From: Candidatus Krumholzibacteriia bacterium
GTDB taxonomy: Bacteria; Krumholzibacteriota; Krumholzibacteriia; LZORAL124-64-63
Direction: 5' to 3'
Length of the DNA: 17,923 nt
NCBI GenBank assembly: GCA_014859985.1
Contig: JACZKN010000577.1
Coordinates: 1-17,923 of the forward strand
Every line of letters begins with the position of its first letter. The stretch's first letter is position 1. Below, piece after piece: positions 1 to 7,184 of this stretch. The position numbers and the translations under genes were made by a program. The notes under the pieces are model-generated. The model made no database searches. It saw nothing but the letters and a program-made list of their open reading frames with translations, and was not told the origin of the DNA.

Positions 1-820
1 CGCCACGGATGATCGCGGCGTTCTCGGCGGGGGTGCCGCCGGCCAGGTCGGCGGCGCGGTGGCGGGCGACGCCCGCCTCTTCGGGGGTGAACAGGTAGAC
101 GGTGACCTCGCCGTCCCGCAGCTCGGCCACCACCGTCTCGCCGCAGGGGGAGACCTCGTCCAGGCCGCCGGCCCCGTGGACCACGAAGGCCCGCTCGCTG
201 CCGAGCTGCCCCAGCACCCGGGCCAGGGGCTCGCACAGCCGCGGGTCGTACACGCCCAGCAGCTGGCGGCGGGCGCCGGCAGGATTGGTCAGGGGGCCCA
301 GCACGTTGAAGACCGTGCGCACGCCCAGTTCGCGGCGCACGGGCATGGCGTGCCGCATGGCCGGGTGCAGGGACGGGGCGAACAGGAAGCCGATGCCCAC
401 CTCGCGGATCATCCGGCCCAGGGCCGCGGGGTCGGTTACCAGGGACACGCCCAGTTCCTCCAGCACGTCGGCGCTGCCGCTGCGGGACGATACGGCCCGG
501 TTGCCGTGCTTGGCGACGGGGATGCCCATGGCGGCGGCCGTCAGGGCCGCCGCGGTGGAGATGTTGAAGGTGCCGGCACCGTCGCCACCGGTGCCGCAGG
601 TGTCGATCAGGAACTCGACGGCGGCGGGAACCGGGACGGCGGCCGCCCGCATGGCCTCGGCGAAGCCGGTGATCTCGTCCACGGTCTCGCCCCGGGTGCG
701 CAGGACCGCCAGCAGGGCCGCCAGCTGCACCGGCGGCACCTCGCCGGCCATCACCCGGTCCATGAGGGCGCGGGCCTCGTCCCGGGTCAGGGTGCCGCCG
801 TCAAGAAGCCTGGCGAGCAT
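1..820 (-). CDS. trpD: Anthranilate phosphoribosyltransferase, 3' end cut by window edge
   Basis: TrpD transfers the phosphoribosyl group of PRPP to anthranilate, the second step from chorismate to tryptophan, in the cytoplasm. About 273 codons are visible; the family is usually near 340 residues, so roughly the last 65 are outside the window. Seen in the translation: the PRPP-binding segment DTCGTGGDGAGTFNIST, then KHGNRAVSS and SGSADVLEELGV, and further in RHAMPVRRELGVRTVFNVLGP, all typical of TrpD. The ATG at 818-820 has GGGAGG 5 nt upstream on the minus strand, inside trpG. The gene overlaps the trpG 3' end by 20 bp, consistent with translational coupling in a trpE-G-D operon. Function is near certain; only the C-terminus is unseen. 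Confidence 0.96.
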   Translation of the reverse strand, partial: MLARLLDGGTLTRDEARALMDRVMAGEVPPVQLAALLAVLRTRGETVDEITGFAEAMRAAAVPVPAAVEFLIDTCGTGGDGAGTFNISTAAALTAAAMGIPVAKHGNRAVSSRSGSADVLEELGVSLVTDPAALGRMIREVGIGFLFAPSLHPAMRHAMPVRRELGVRTVFNVLGPLTNPAGARRQLLGVYDPRLCEPLARVLGQLGSERAFVVHGAGGLDEVSPCGETVVAELRDGEVTVYLFTPEEAGVARHRAADLAGGTPAENAAIIRG

Positions 821-1415
821 CGCGCCCTCCCGTCGGTGCGGCCTGGGCCAGGAAGTTGGCCAGCAGGTGCGGCCCCTCGGTGGTCAGGATGGACTCGGGG
901 TGGAACTGCACGCCCTCGATGGTCAGACCGCGGGGCAGGTCGCGGTGGCGCACGCCCATGATCTCGCCGTCGCCGGTACGGGCGGTGATCACCAGCTCCG
1001 GCGGCAGATCCTCTGCGCGCACCAGCAACGAGTGGTAGCGGGTGGCCAGGAAGGGGTTGGACAGGCCCGCGAACACGTTTGCGCCGTCGTGGTGGATGCG
1101 GCTGGTCTTGCCGTGCATGACCCGGTCGGCGCGGGTGATGCGGCCGCCGAAGGCCTCGACGATGGCCTGGTGGCCCAGGCAGATGCCCAGGACCGGGATC
1201 CGCCCGGCGCAGGCGCGGATCAGCTCGACGCTGACGCCCGCGTCGGACGGGGTTCCCGGTCCCGGTGAGACGATCACGCTCTCGGGCGCGAGCGCGAGGG
1301 CCTCGGCCACGGTGATGCGGTCGTTGCGCACGACCTCGACCTCGGCGCCGAGCTGGCCCAGGGCCTGCACGACGTTGAAGGTGAACGAGTCGTAGTTGTC
1401 GATCATCAGGTGCAT
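801..1415 (-). CDS. trpG: Anthranilate synthase component II (glutamine amidotransferase)
   Basis: TrpG hydrolyses glutamine and passes ammonia to TrpE for anthranilate synthesis. The 204-residue class I amidotransferase matches the usual size of stand-alone TrpG. It opens with LMIDNYDSFTFNVVQ. The oxyanion segment SPGPGTPSDAG is at 50-60, the nucleophile elbow GICLGHQ has Cys79, and FHPES near 171-175 supplies His172 and Glu174, completing the triad. The HGKTSRIHHD segment near 101-110 is the usual interface region. The ATG begins one base after the trpE stop (TGA-C-ATG) and AGGAG lies about 7 nt upstream within the trpE end, so the two subunits are likely translated in equimolar amounts. 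It could also serve a para-aminobenzoate synthase, but its position argues for tryptophan. Confidence 0.97.
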   Translation of the reverse strand: MHLMIDNYDSFTFNVVQALGQLGAEVEVVRNDRITVAEALALAPESVIVSPGPGTPSDAGVSVELIRACAGRIPVLGICLGHQAIVEAFGGRITRADRVMHGKTSRIHHDGANVFAGLSNPFLATRYHSLLVRAEDLPPELVITARTGDGEIMGVRHRDLPRGLTIEGVQFHPESILTTEGPHLLANFLAQAAPTGGRDARQAS

Positions 1416-1416
1416 G

Positions 1417-2901
1417 TCAGCGCTCCTGTTCGGCGATGGCCACGGCGCGCACCAGGGCGCGGATCTTGTCCAGGGTCTCGTCGTACTCGCGGGCGGGATC
1501 GCTGTCGGCCACGATCCCCGCGCCCGCCTGCACGCTGAAGCGGCCCTGCTGCATCACCAGCGTGCGGATGGCGATGCACATGTCCATGTCGCCGGTGCGG
1601 CCGAAGTAGCCCACGGCGCCGGCGTACGACCCGCGCCGATCGGGTTCCAGGCTGCTGATGATCCCCATGGCGCGGATCTTGGGGGCGCCCGAGACCGTGC
1701 CCGCGGGGAAGGTCGCCGCCAGCACGTCGAACATGTCCCGGTCCGGCGCCACCTCGCCCGAGACCCGCGAGACGATGTGCATGACGTGGCTGTAGCGCTC
1801 GACGGACATGAAGTCGTCCACCTGCACCGAGCCCTGCACGCACACGCGCCCCAGGTCGTTGCGGCCCAGGTCCACCAGCATGACGTGCTCGGCGCGCTCC
1901 TTCTCGTCGGCCATCAGCTCGTGCTCGAGGGCGTGGTCCTCGGCCAGGGTGGCGCCGCGGCGCCGGGTGCCGGCGATGGGATTGACCTGGGCGCGGCGAC
2001 CCTGCAGGCGCACCAGCATCTCGGGAGACGAGCCGACCAGCTGGGTATCGCCGAAATCCAGGAAGAAGAGGTAGGGGCTGGGGTTCAGGATCCGCAGGGC
2101 GCGGTAGATGCGGAAGGGTTCCGCGCCGGTGGTCCCGGTCACGCGCTGGGAGAGCACGATCTGGAAGGCGTCGCCGGCCAGGATGTGCTCCTTCGCGCGG
2201 CGGACCGCGTCCTCGTACGCCGCCCTGGTCAGGTTGGCCTCGAGCCGCGGCTCGACGGCGTGCTCGCCGCTGCCCAACGGCCGGTGGGCATCCGCCGGCA
2301 GGGGCGCGTGCAGGGCGCCCAGCAGCCGTTGCAGTTCGGCCCGGGCGGCGCGGCGGCCGTCCGGGTCGTCCGTGGGCGGGGTGGTCAGGAACTCGATCTC
2401 GTTGCGCACGTGGTCGAACACGGCGATGGTCGCCGGGAACAGGAAGCGGTAGTCGGGCAGGTCCGCAACCCCTGGCCGCGCGGGCAGGGGCACCCGCTCG
2501 AAGTACCGCACCATGTCGTAGCCGATGAAGCCCACGGCGCCGCCGTAGGCGGGCGGCAGGCCGCCGGGATCGCCGCCGGCCCGGGCCTGGCGGGCCAGTT
2601 CCGCGCGCACGGCGGCGAAGGGGTCGGCCTCGTCCAGGCAGGACGTGGTCACCTCGGCGCCGCGGCCGGGCAGCCGGCGCTCGGTGGTGATGGTCCTGTC
2701 CCTGAGGCTGATCACCGTGCGCGGCCCGAGGCCGATGAACGAGTAGCGGCCCATCTGGATGCCCCGCTCCACGCTCTCGAACAGGAAGGCGGCGCCCAGG
2801 GCCTTCAGCTTCAGGAAGACCGAGACCGGCGTCTCCAGGTCGGCCGGGATACGGGCGCGCTCGGGGGGCGCCAGGGGTACGGTGTCGGTCGGTTGCTGCA
2901 C
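1417..2901 (-). CDS. trpE: Anthranilate synthase component I
   Basis: TrpE converts chorismate plus ammonia from TrpG into anthranilate, the committed step of tryptophan synthesis. The translation shows the chorismate-binding domain: VLSQRVTG, PSPYLFFLDFGD, SSPEMLVRL, NPIAGTRRRG, DEKERAEHVMLVDLGRNDLGR, FPAGTVSGAPKIRAM and QAGAGIVADSDP, in the normal order. FLFESVERGIQMGRYSFIG near the N-terminus is the counterpart of the region that binds feedback-inhibiting tryptophan. I chose the GTG at 2899-2901 (494 residues), because AAGGAG (CTCCTT at 2908-2913 on the plus strand) lies 6 nt before it. An in-frame ATG at 2949 would add 16 residues and would start in the leader, just after the attenuator hairpin. 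Expression is probably set by the leader described below. Confidence 0.96.
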   Translation of the reverse strand: MQQPTDTVPLAPPERARIPADLETPVSVFLKLKALGAAFLFESVERGIQMGRYSFIGLGPRTVISLRDRTITTERRLPGRGAEVTTSCLDEADPFAAVRAELARQARAGGDPGGLPPAYGGAVGFIGYDMVRYFERVPLPARPGVADLPDYRFLFPATIAVFDHVRNEIEFLTTPPTDDPDGRRAARAELQRLLGALHAPLPADAHRPLGSGEHAVEPRLEANLTRAAYEDAVRRAKEHILAGDAFQIVLSQRVTGTTGAEPFRIYRALRILNPSPYLFFLDFGDTQLVGSSPEMLVRLQGRRAQVNPIAGTRRRGATLAEDHALEHELMADEKERAEHVMLVDLGRNDLGRVCVQGSVQVDDFMSVERYSHVMHIVSRVSGEVAPDRDMFDVLAATFPAGTVSGAPKIRAMGIISSLEPDRRGSYAGAVGYFGRTGDMDMCIAIRTLVMQQGRFSVQAGAGIVADSDPAREYDETLDKIRALVRAVAIAEQER

Positions 2902-2947
2902 GGTGCACTCCTTGGGGCGGCGCGGTCCTGGTCCAGGCCGGGCGGGC

Positions 2948-2976
2948 AACAGAAAACCCGCCGGCTCGGGGCGGGT
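2948..2976 (-). terminator. trp attenuator terminator
   Basis: On the minus strand, ACCCGCC (2976-2970) and GGCGGGT (2962-2956) form a 7-bp GC-rich stem with a 7-nt loop. It runs straight into TTTTCTGTT (2956-2948), an intrinsic-terminator layout. It lies between the leader-peptide stop (3010) and the trpE start (2901), where a trp attenuator belongs. Its 5' arm can also pair with the leader segment at 3045-3054, so the hairpin should be conditional. Confidence 0.85.
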
Positions 2977-3054
2977 GGCGCGTCGCGTCGGGTCTGGTGT
3001 CTCGGATCTCTAGGTCTGGTCTCCGGAACCTCCCGCGGCGGCGTCGCCACCCAC
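2971..3054 (-). promoter_or_regulatory. Predicted trp antiterminator pairing
   Basis: In the leader RNA the segment GTGGGTGGCG (3054-3045, codons 26-29 of the leader peptide) can pair with CGCCACCCGC (2980-2971): nine Watson-Crick pairs and one G-U. The second arm covers six of the seven bases of the terminator's 5' arm, so the two structures exclude each other. The first arm starts three bases after the last Trp codon. A ribosome stalled on the early Trp codons could leave it free, allowing read-through into trpE. The pairing is seen in the sequence; the switching is inferred from classical attenuation. Confidence 0.6.
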
Positions 3055-3129
3055 GTGCCAGGCACGCCAGGCCCACCAGCCCCGGCAGGGGCGGTTGGGC
3101 AGGGTGAAGAGGAGGGCGTCGCGGTGCAT
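3010..3129 (-). CDS. trpL: trp operon leader peptide with four Trp codons
   Basis: This 39-codon ORF begins with ATG at 3127-3129 and ends with TAG at 3010-3012. Its product begins MHRDALLFTLPNRPC and continues RGWWAWRAWHV, placing Trp at residues 18, 19, 21 and 24: four of seven successive codons in a peptide of otherwise ordinary composition. GGGAG lies about 7 nt before the ATG on the minus strand. It sits between a strong promoter (3196-3224) and the conditional terminator (2948-2976) upstream of trpE. By analogy with Escherichia coli trpL, its role is to sense charged tRNA-Trp through ribosome stalling rather than to make a functional peptide. It is longer than the 14-residue E. coli peptide, and its last 15 codons contain no Trp. 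The Trp cluster in this position makes chance very unlikely. Confidence 0.88.
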   Translation of the reverse strand: MHRDALLFTLPNRPCRGWWAWRAWHVGGDAAAGGSGDQT

Positions 3130-3195
3130 GCCGGGTCTCCCGGGCTGCGGTGACGGGACCCGCGGGCGGCGGGTCTGGTGACGGATCGTGGGATG

Positions 3196-3224
3196 ATGAT
3201 ACCAGAGATGAGAGGTCCTGTCAA
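3196..3224 (-). promoter_or_regulatory. trp operon sigma70 promoter
   Basis: On the minus strand TTGACA (3224-3219) and TATCAT (3201-3196) are separated by exactly 17 bp: a consensus -35 box and a five-of-six -10 box. The predicted start is near 3188-3190, about 60 nt before the leader-peptide ATG. The -35 box contains the TGA stop (3223-3221) of the upstream acetyltransferase gene, so promoter and coding sequence are fused. I see no E. coli-like TrpR operator here. Confidence 0.85.
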
Positions 3225-4315
3225 CGGGGCCGCGCCCGGCGCGGGCTCAGCCACCTCTTCAGGCGTGGCCTCGCCCTGAAGACGGCCACGTGCAGCAGGG
3301 TCCCGACCACCCCGGCGCGGAACACGGCGAGGCGGCAGTTGGTCCGTTCGTCGGGATGCCAGCGCGCCTTCAGGTCGTGGGCGCCCCGCAGGAAGTCGAA
3401 CACCGCCAGGCCCCGGGCGTTGGCCCAGAACATGGCCTGGTGCAGCAGCCATTTGCCCGGCGAACCCTTCTCGTAGCCCGGCCGGTAGGCCATGTTGTAG
3501 GCGCTCAGCGCATCGCCGTGGGCCAGGCACAGGAGATAGGCCACGAGCAGGTCGCCGACCTCCAGGCGCAACAGCACCGGCAGCACCGGGCCCGGCTCGC
3601 GCAGCACCCGCCCGAGGAACCGCCGGTTCGCCGGCTGGGCCAGGAAGGCGTACCCGCCGGTGCCCTTGGCCGACAGGGTCTCCAGTTCGGCCATGCGGGC
3701 CAGCTGCTCGGCCGCGGCGGGGCCCACGTCCGTTTCCAGCCGCCAGGCCCCCCAATCGGCGAAGAGCTTGGTCCGCGTGCGCAGTTCGGCTTTGAACTTC
3801 CTGGCCAGGGTGGCCTCGAAGGCGTCCCAGTCGCCCACGGCCACCCGCGGCAGGTGGGACGACGGTTCGCGCGCGACCAGCCTGCCCGCGGCGGGAACCG
3901 CGACGGCCGTGGCGGAGTCGGCCGGGACCTCCTCCAGGCGCAGCAGGTGCTGCCCTTCGTCGTGGGCGGCGACGTGCGGCCACAGGTCGCGGACCAGGGC
4001 CGGATCCTCCCCGCGGGCGAGGAACTGCATGCGGTCGCTGGTGCGGTCGCCCAGCCAGACCAGTTCGCGCACCGGCAGCCCGTAGTAGCGGCCCCGCCGC
4101 AGGCAAAGGGGAGCGGCGGCCTGCAGGATGCCGCCCCGGCGCAACACGAAGACGCGCAGCTGCGCGGCGCTCCCGAGCTCGGCGTACCAGGCCGATAGCC
4201 AGGCGTGGGTAAGGAAAGGCTGGGCTCCCGGCATCGTCGCCAGGCAGGCGTCCCAATCGGCGGCCAGGGCCGCGAACGCCGCCGGGTCCCGGATCAGGGT
4301 CACCTGGTCGCTCAT
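3221..4315 (-). CDS. CelD/BcsL-family acetyltransferase (GNAT fold)
   Basis: This 364-residue protein has the look of the Acetyltransf_6 (CelD/BcsL) family, acyltransferases often found among extracellular polysaccharide and cell-wall genes. The C-terminal GNAT-like half (about 165-345) carries KFKAELRTRTKLF near 173-185, LLVAYLLCLAHGDALSAYNM (256-275), RPGYEKGSPGKWLLHQAMFWA (278-298) and GLAVFDFLRGAHDLKARW (302-319), the segment order expected of the family. An N-terminal region with FLTHAWLSAWYAEL (34-47) is also typical. There is no signal peptide, so it is probably cytoplasmic. The ATG (4313-4315) overlaps the stop of the upstream glycosyltransferase as ATGA, indicating coupled translation. 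The acceptor substrate cannot be told from sequence. A FemAB-like aminoacyl transfer role is the main alternative. Confidence 0.83.
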   Translation of the reverse strand: MSDQVTLIRDPAAFAALAADWDACLATMPGAQPFLTHAWLSAWYAELGSAAQLRVFVLRRGGILQAAAPLCLRRGRYYGLPVRELVWLGDRTSDRMQFLARGEDPALVRDLWPHVAAHDEGQHLLRLEEVPADSATAVAVPAAGRLVAREPSSHLPRVAVGDWDAFEATLARKFKAELRTRTKLFADWGAWRLETDVGPAAAEQLARMAELETLSAKGTGGYAFLAQPANRRFLGRVLREPGPVLPVLLRLEVGDLLVAYLLCLAHGDALSAYNMAYRPGYEKGSPGKWLLHQAMFWANARGLAVFDFLRGAHDLKARWHPDERTNCRLAVFRAGVVGTLLHVAVFRARPRLKRWLSPRRARPR

Positions 4316-4944
4316 CGTGTCCCCCCGGCGGCCGCGGCGTGGTAGATTTCCTCGTACCGGCGCACCACCGCGCCGGCGTCCTGCCGGCTGGCGACCCGCG
4401 CGCGAGCCTGCCGGCCCCACGCGGCCAGGCGCCCGCGGTTGCCCAGGTCCACGCCCTTGACCGGCCGCAGGTTCGCCGGCAGCACCAGGACCGCGGTTCC
4501 CGGAGGCAGCCGCAGCTCGGCGCGGATGTCCAGGGGCGCGACGGCAGCCAACGGGCCGAGGTCCAGGGCATTGGGAATCACGTCCACCCGGGCGGCCGGG
4601 GCGCATTCCCGCGCGCACACCGTGGCGCGCACCGCCTCGCTGTTGGCCAGCCAGCGCCGGGTGAAGCGGCGCCCGGCGCGCAGCCAGAACAGGCGCGCCG
4701 GCGTGTACCAGAAACCCAGGTCGCGCCGGTAGCCCGGGGACGCGATGCGGCCGAGGCCGAGGCAGGTGGTCGGTGCAGCCAGGTCGCCCGAATCGACATA
4801 CGCGCTAAGCCGTCGCAGCACCACCAGTTCCGGGGCCACCCGGTCGCGGTCCAGGCCGGCCAGCAGCCCGCGCAGCTGCTGCTCGGTGCCGCCATCGGGC
4901 GAGAAGAACTGGTCAATGTGGATCAGGACGCGGGTCGGCGCCAT
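4312..4944 (-). CDS. GT4-type glycosyltransferase, apparently shortened by two in-frame internal losses
   Basis: The 210-residue product has recognisable pieces of a GT4 (GT-B fold) glycosyltransferase but is far shorter than the usual 350-400. It begins VLIHIDQFFSPDGGTEQQLRG (N-domain glycine loop). Residues 63-70 (GLGRIASP) then run directly into RRDLGFWYTPARLFWLRAG (73-91), where full-length relatives normally have about 35-45 more residues, including the ...DVVH... strand. WLANSEAVRATVCARE, VIPNALDL (123-129) and LPANLRPVKGVD (155-166) follow. The next residues, LGNRGRLAAWGRQARARVAS, look like the extreme C-terminal helices, so the donor-binding half with its E-x7-E region (about 115-130 residues) is absent. 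Frame is kept throughout. I expect no transferase activity unless it has a partner. It could be a pseudogene under decay or an assembly collapse. The ATG has GGAG 10 nt upstream. Confidence 0.68.
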   Translation of the reverse strand: MAPTRVLIHIDQFFSPDGGTEQQLRGLLAGLDRDRVAPELVVLRRLSAYVDSGDLAAPTTCLGLGRIASPGYRRDLGFWYTPARLFWLRAGRRFTRRWLANSEAVRATVCARECAPAARVDVIPNALDLGPLAAVAPLDIRAELRLPPGTAVLVLPANLRPVKGVDLGNRGRLAAWGRQARARVASRQDAGAVVRRYEEIYHAAAAGGTR

Positions 4945-5131
4945 CGGGCAGCTACTCCAGGAGACGGGGTAAGGATACGCCCTGCCAGCGTAATCAAGCC
5001 CATCGCCAGGGGCAAGACTGGGGCGCGGAGACGGGGCGGTCGCTGCAGCTGGTATTGGGCTGGACGGGGCTGGTGCCGCGCTGACGGTGATCGGTCCAAT
5101 CGGCCGTCGACGCGCCTTTTCCCCAAGCGGA

Positions 5132-5157
5132 CGGCCCCGGGCTGACGCCCGGGGCCG
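5132..5157. terminator. GC-rich stem-loop after the GH16 gene
   Basis: CGGCCCCGGGC (5132-5142) and GCCCGGGGCCG (5147-5157) are perfect 11-bp complements around a TGAC loop. It lies 20 bp beyond the GH16 stop on the minus strand and upstream of the glycosyltransferase. There is no T-tract on either side, so it may mark a 3' end or protect it rather than be a textbook intrinsic terminator. Confidence 0.6.
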
Positions 5158-5177
5158 GCAGAGGCGCGATCAATTGT

Positions 5178-6974
5178 TCACTTCACCAGCATCATCGTCC
5201 GTGTCGCCGATCCCGCCCCGGACCGCACCCGGTAGCAGTAGATCCCCGAACCCACCTGCGCTCCCCGTTCGTCGCGGCCGTCCCAGGCCACGGCGTTCGG
5301 TCCGGCGGTCCCGAGGCCCGCGATGGCGGCGACCCGGCGCCCGGCGACGTCGTAGATCACCAGGTCGTAGGCCCCTGCCGCGGGCAGTTCGAAGCGGATC
5401 TCGGTCCTGGCGTTGAAGGGGTTCGGGGTGTTGGCCAGCAGCTGCAGCCGTTGACCGGGCGCCCCGTCGCCGTCGCCGACCGCGGCCACGACGCCGGCAT
5501 CCCAGTAGATGTCGTCCAGGGCGAACTCGCACGCGGTGCCGTTCTCCTCCAGGATGACGAAGGCATAGCTCAGCATGCGCAGGTCCATGGCGGTGCCGCG
5601 GATGTCGGCCACCGGGATGGCGGCCTGGCCCCACTGCCCGTCGCGGACCAGCCCGAAGGCGGTCTGGTGGGCGGGAAAGGAGACGTAGGACTGGTTGCCC
5701 CAGGCGTCGATGATCCCGATCTTGAACGTGACGTGGGCAGGGATGCGGATCCGGAACTTGAGGTGCCCCTCGCCGAAGTCGAACAGGTTCAGCGGCTGGA
5801 CGGACATGATGCCCGCTCCGAACCAGCCCCGCCCGGCGGTCTGCCAGGACAGCACGTTGTCGCCCTCGTACGGCGGGATCGTGCCGTCGGTCAGGGTTCC
5901 TTCCCACACGTAGATCTGCCCGGTGACCTCGGGCTCGAGGGCGCCGTTGGTGGGCGTCAGGTCGGTGTAGATCCCGTAGCGGCCGCTCGCGAAGGCCGGG
6001 GGACCCAGGTGGACCTCGCCCTGGCCGTTCCAGGCGTAGACCCGGATGTAGTCGACCAGCATCTCCGCGGGGAAGGGCATGGTGACCGGCGCGCCGCTGC
6101 CGGGGTTGCCGAGGTTGTAGGCGTCGGTGAAGGTCCCCCCGATGGCCAGGTTGGCGATCAGGTAGAAGGGGGCCTGGAACTCGTCCGCTTCGCCGTCGAT
6201 GGCAAAGGGGGTCTCGAACAGGTCGCGCTCGACCCCGTCGTCGACGACGGTGAAGCGCAGGCTGGCGTCGTCCCAGTACAGCCGGTAGGTGAGGAACCGC
6301 CCGACCAGGTCCGGCGCGTAGCTGTAGTAGGGCCGGCAGTAGAGGTCGTCCGGATCCCAGGCGAGGCTGGCCGCCCCCGAGGGGTTGCCCGGGTTGACGG
6401 CCGCGTCCGTGTAGAAGATGGCGTTGGCGCTGACGGCCTGGTTGACGGTGGCCGTGTCCAGGCCGTTGCCGCCGTTGTGGGTGTCGTGCAGGTTGCGGAA
6501 CCACTGCTGCGCGCCCATCTCCAGCATGTCCAGCTCGCCGTTGCGGGGCCAGGCGTAGTTGGCCGTCCCGAGCAGCCACACCGCGGGCCAGCCGCCCAGG
6601 TCCAGGTCCGGGACCTTCACCCGGGTCTCGATCATCCCGTACTTGACCGAGACCATGGACTTGGAGATCACCTTGCCCGAGGTGTAGAGCAGGGGATTGC
6701 CCCATTGGTCCACGATACCGGGGCCGCTCTCCTGCCGGGCGACGATGCGCAGGGCGGTGTTGCCCGGCTCGCCCGCGACGGCGGCGATGCCGACGTTGTC
6801 CGCGGCGTAGTATTCGAGCTCCCCGTTGCCCCAGCCCCAACTGCCGTTGCCGGTCTGAACGATCCAGTTCCCGAGGTCGGTGAAGTCGTCCTCCCAGAGC
6901 AGGTCTCCCACCTGGGCCCGGGCCGGTCCGGCCACGAGGGCCAGCGCGAGGATGACCAGGATGGCTCTCTTCAT
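5178..6974 (-). CDS. Secreted GH16 beta-glucanase with CBM-like and FlgD-like C-terminal domains
   Basis: Probable endo-beta-1,3(4)-glucanase (laminarinase/lichenase type) acting outside the cytoplasmic membrane. A signal peptide covers residues 1-20 (ILVILALALVAGPARA). The GH16 domain (about 22-315) has GNGELEYY at 49-56 and the catalytic motif ELDMLE at 147-152, giving nucleophile Glu147, Asp149 and acid/base Glu152. A beta-sandwich, CBM-like domain (about 320-495) includes LKFRIRIPAHVTFKIGIIDAWGNQSY and ends FALDDIYWD. The last 90 residues (NPFNARTEIRFELPAAG, YDVAGRRV, WDGRDERGAQVGSGIYCYRV) are a FlgD-Ig/type-A-sorting-like tail, as used for surface delivery in FCB-group bacteria. I chose the ATG at 6972-6974, because GGAGGA is 6 nt upstream and the signal peptide then begins properly; an in-frame ATG at 7004 adds ten unlikely residues. 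It is divergent from the lectin gene at 7362 and shares a control region with paired palindromes. Confidence 0.9.
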   Translation of the reverse strand: MKRAILVILALALVAGPARAQVGDLLWEDDFTDLGNWIVQTGNGSWGWGNGELEYYAADNVGIAAVAGEPGNTALRIVARQESGPGIVDQWGNPLLYTSGKVISKSMVSVKYGMIETRVKVPDLDLGGWPAVWLLGTANYAWPRNGELDMLEMGAQQWFRNLHDTHNGGNGLDTATVNQAVSANAIFYTDAAVNPGNPSGAASLAWDPDDLYCRPYYSYAPDLVGRFLTYRLYWDDASLRFTVVDDGVERDLFETPFAIDGEADEFQAPFYLIANLAIGGTFTDAYNLGNPGSGAPVTMPFPAEMLVDYIRVYAWNGQGEVHLGPPAFASGRYGIYTDLTPTNGALEPEVTGQIYVWEGTLTDGTIPPYEGDNVLSWQTAGRGWFGAGIMSVQPLNLFDFGEGHLKFRIRIPAHVTFKIGIIDAWGNQSYVSFPAHQTAFGLVRDGQWGQAAIPVADIRGTAMDLRMLSYAFVILEENGTACEFALDDIYWDAGVVAAVGDGDGAPGQRLQLLANTPNPFNARTEIRFELPAAGAYDLVIYDVAGRRVAAIAGLGTAGPNAVAWDGRDERGAQVGSGIYCYRVRSGAGSATRTMMLVK

Positions 6975-7073
6975 CGGGATTCCTCCATCATGCTGCCGGA
7001 TCACCGGATCGGGGCGGGTGAGCGCGGCCGCTGCTCGGTTCCGCGTGGGGCGCTTCCGGGAAGAGGATACCCT

Positions 7074-7092
7074 TTGTTCGGCGTCCGAACAA
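7074..7092. promoter_or_regulatory. Operator-like palindrome 1
   Basis: TTGTTCGG (7074-7081), CGT, CCGAACAA (7085-7092) is a perfect 8-bp inverted repeat with a 3-bp centre. It is repeated almost exactly at 7185-7203. It lies between the GH16 start and its likely promoter, in the 5' leader of that gene. The duplicated dyad suggests a dimeric transcription factor; I do not recognise the family. Confidence 0.65.
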
Positions 7093-7150
7093 GCGAAAAC
7101 GACGGCAGGTTTTGCAAAAGATCCGCTCTGGGGGCGGTGGAATGGAGATA

Positions 7151-7178
7151 ATTTTAGATTCTATGTAGAATTTCCCAA
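7151..7178 (-). promoter_or_regulatory. Candidate GH16 promoter
   Basis: On the minus strand TTGGGA (7178-7173) and TAAAAT (7156-7151) are 16 bp apart inside an AT-rich island (7141-7205) that stands out from the GC-rich surroundings. The predicted start is near 7144, giving a leader of about 170 nt that contains palindrome 1. Palindrome 2 lies just upstream of the -35 box. Confidence 0.5.
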
Positions 7179-7184
7179 AAAACT

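Noticed and set aside
1396..3153. 585-codon plus-strand ORF opposite trpE and its leader
   Set aside because: It lies antisense to clearly conserved trpE and the leader. Its product is low-complexity (Gly, Ala, His, Arg rich), as is usual for the reverse frame of GC-rich genes.
5451..7151. 566-codon plus-strand ORF opposite the GH16 gene
   Set aside because: It is antisense to the GH16 motifs, its composition is repetitive Val/Gly/Asp, and it has no ribosome-binding site.
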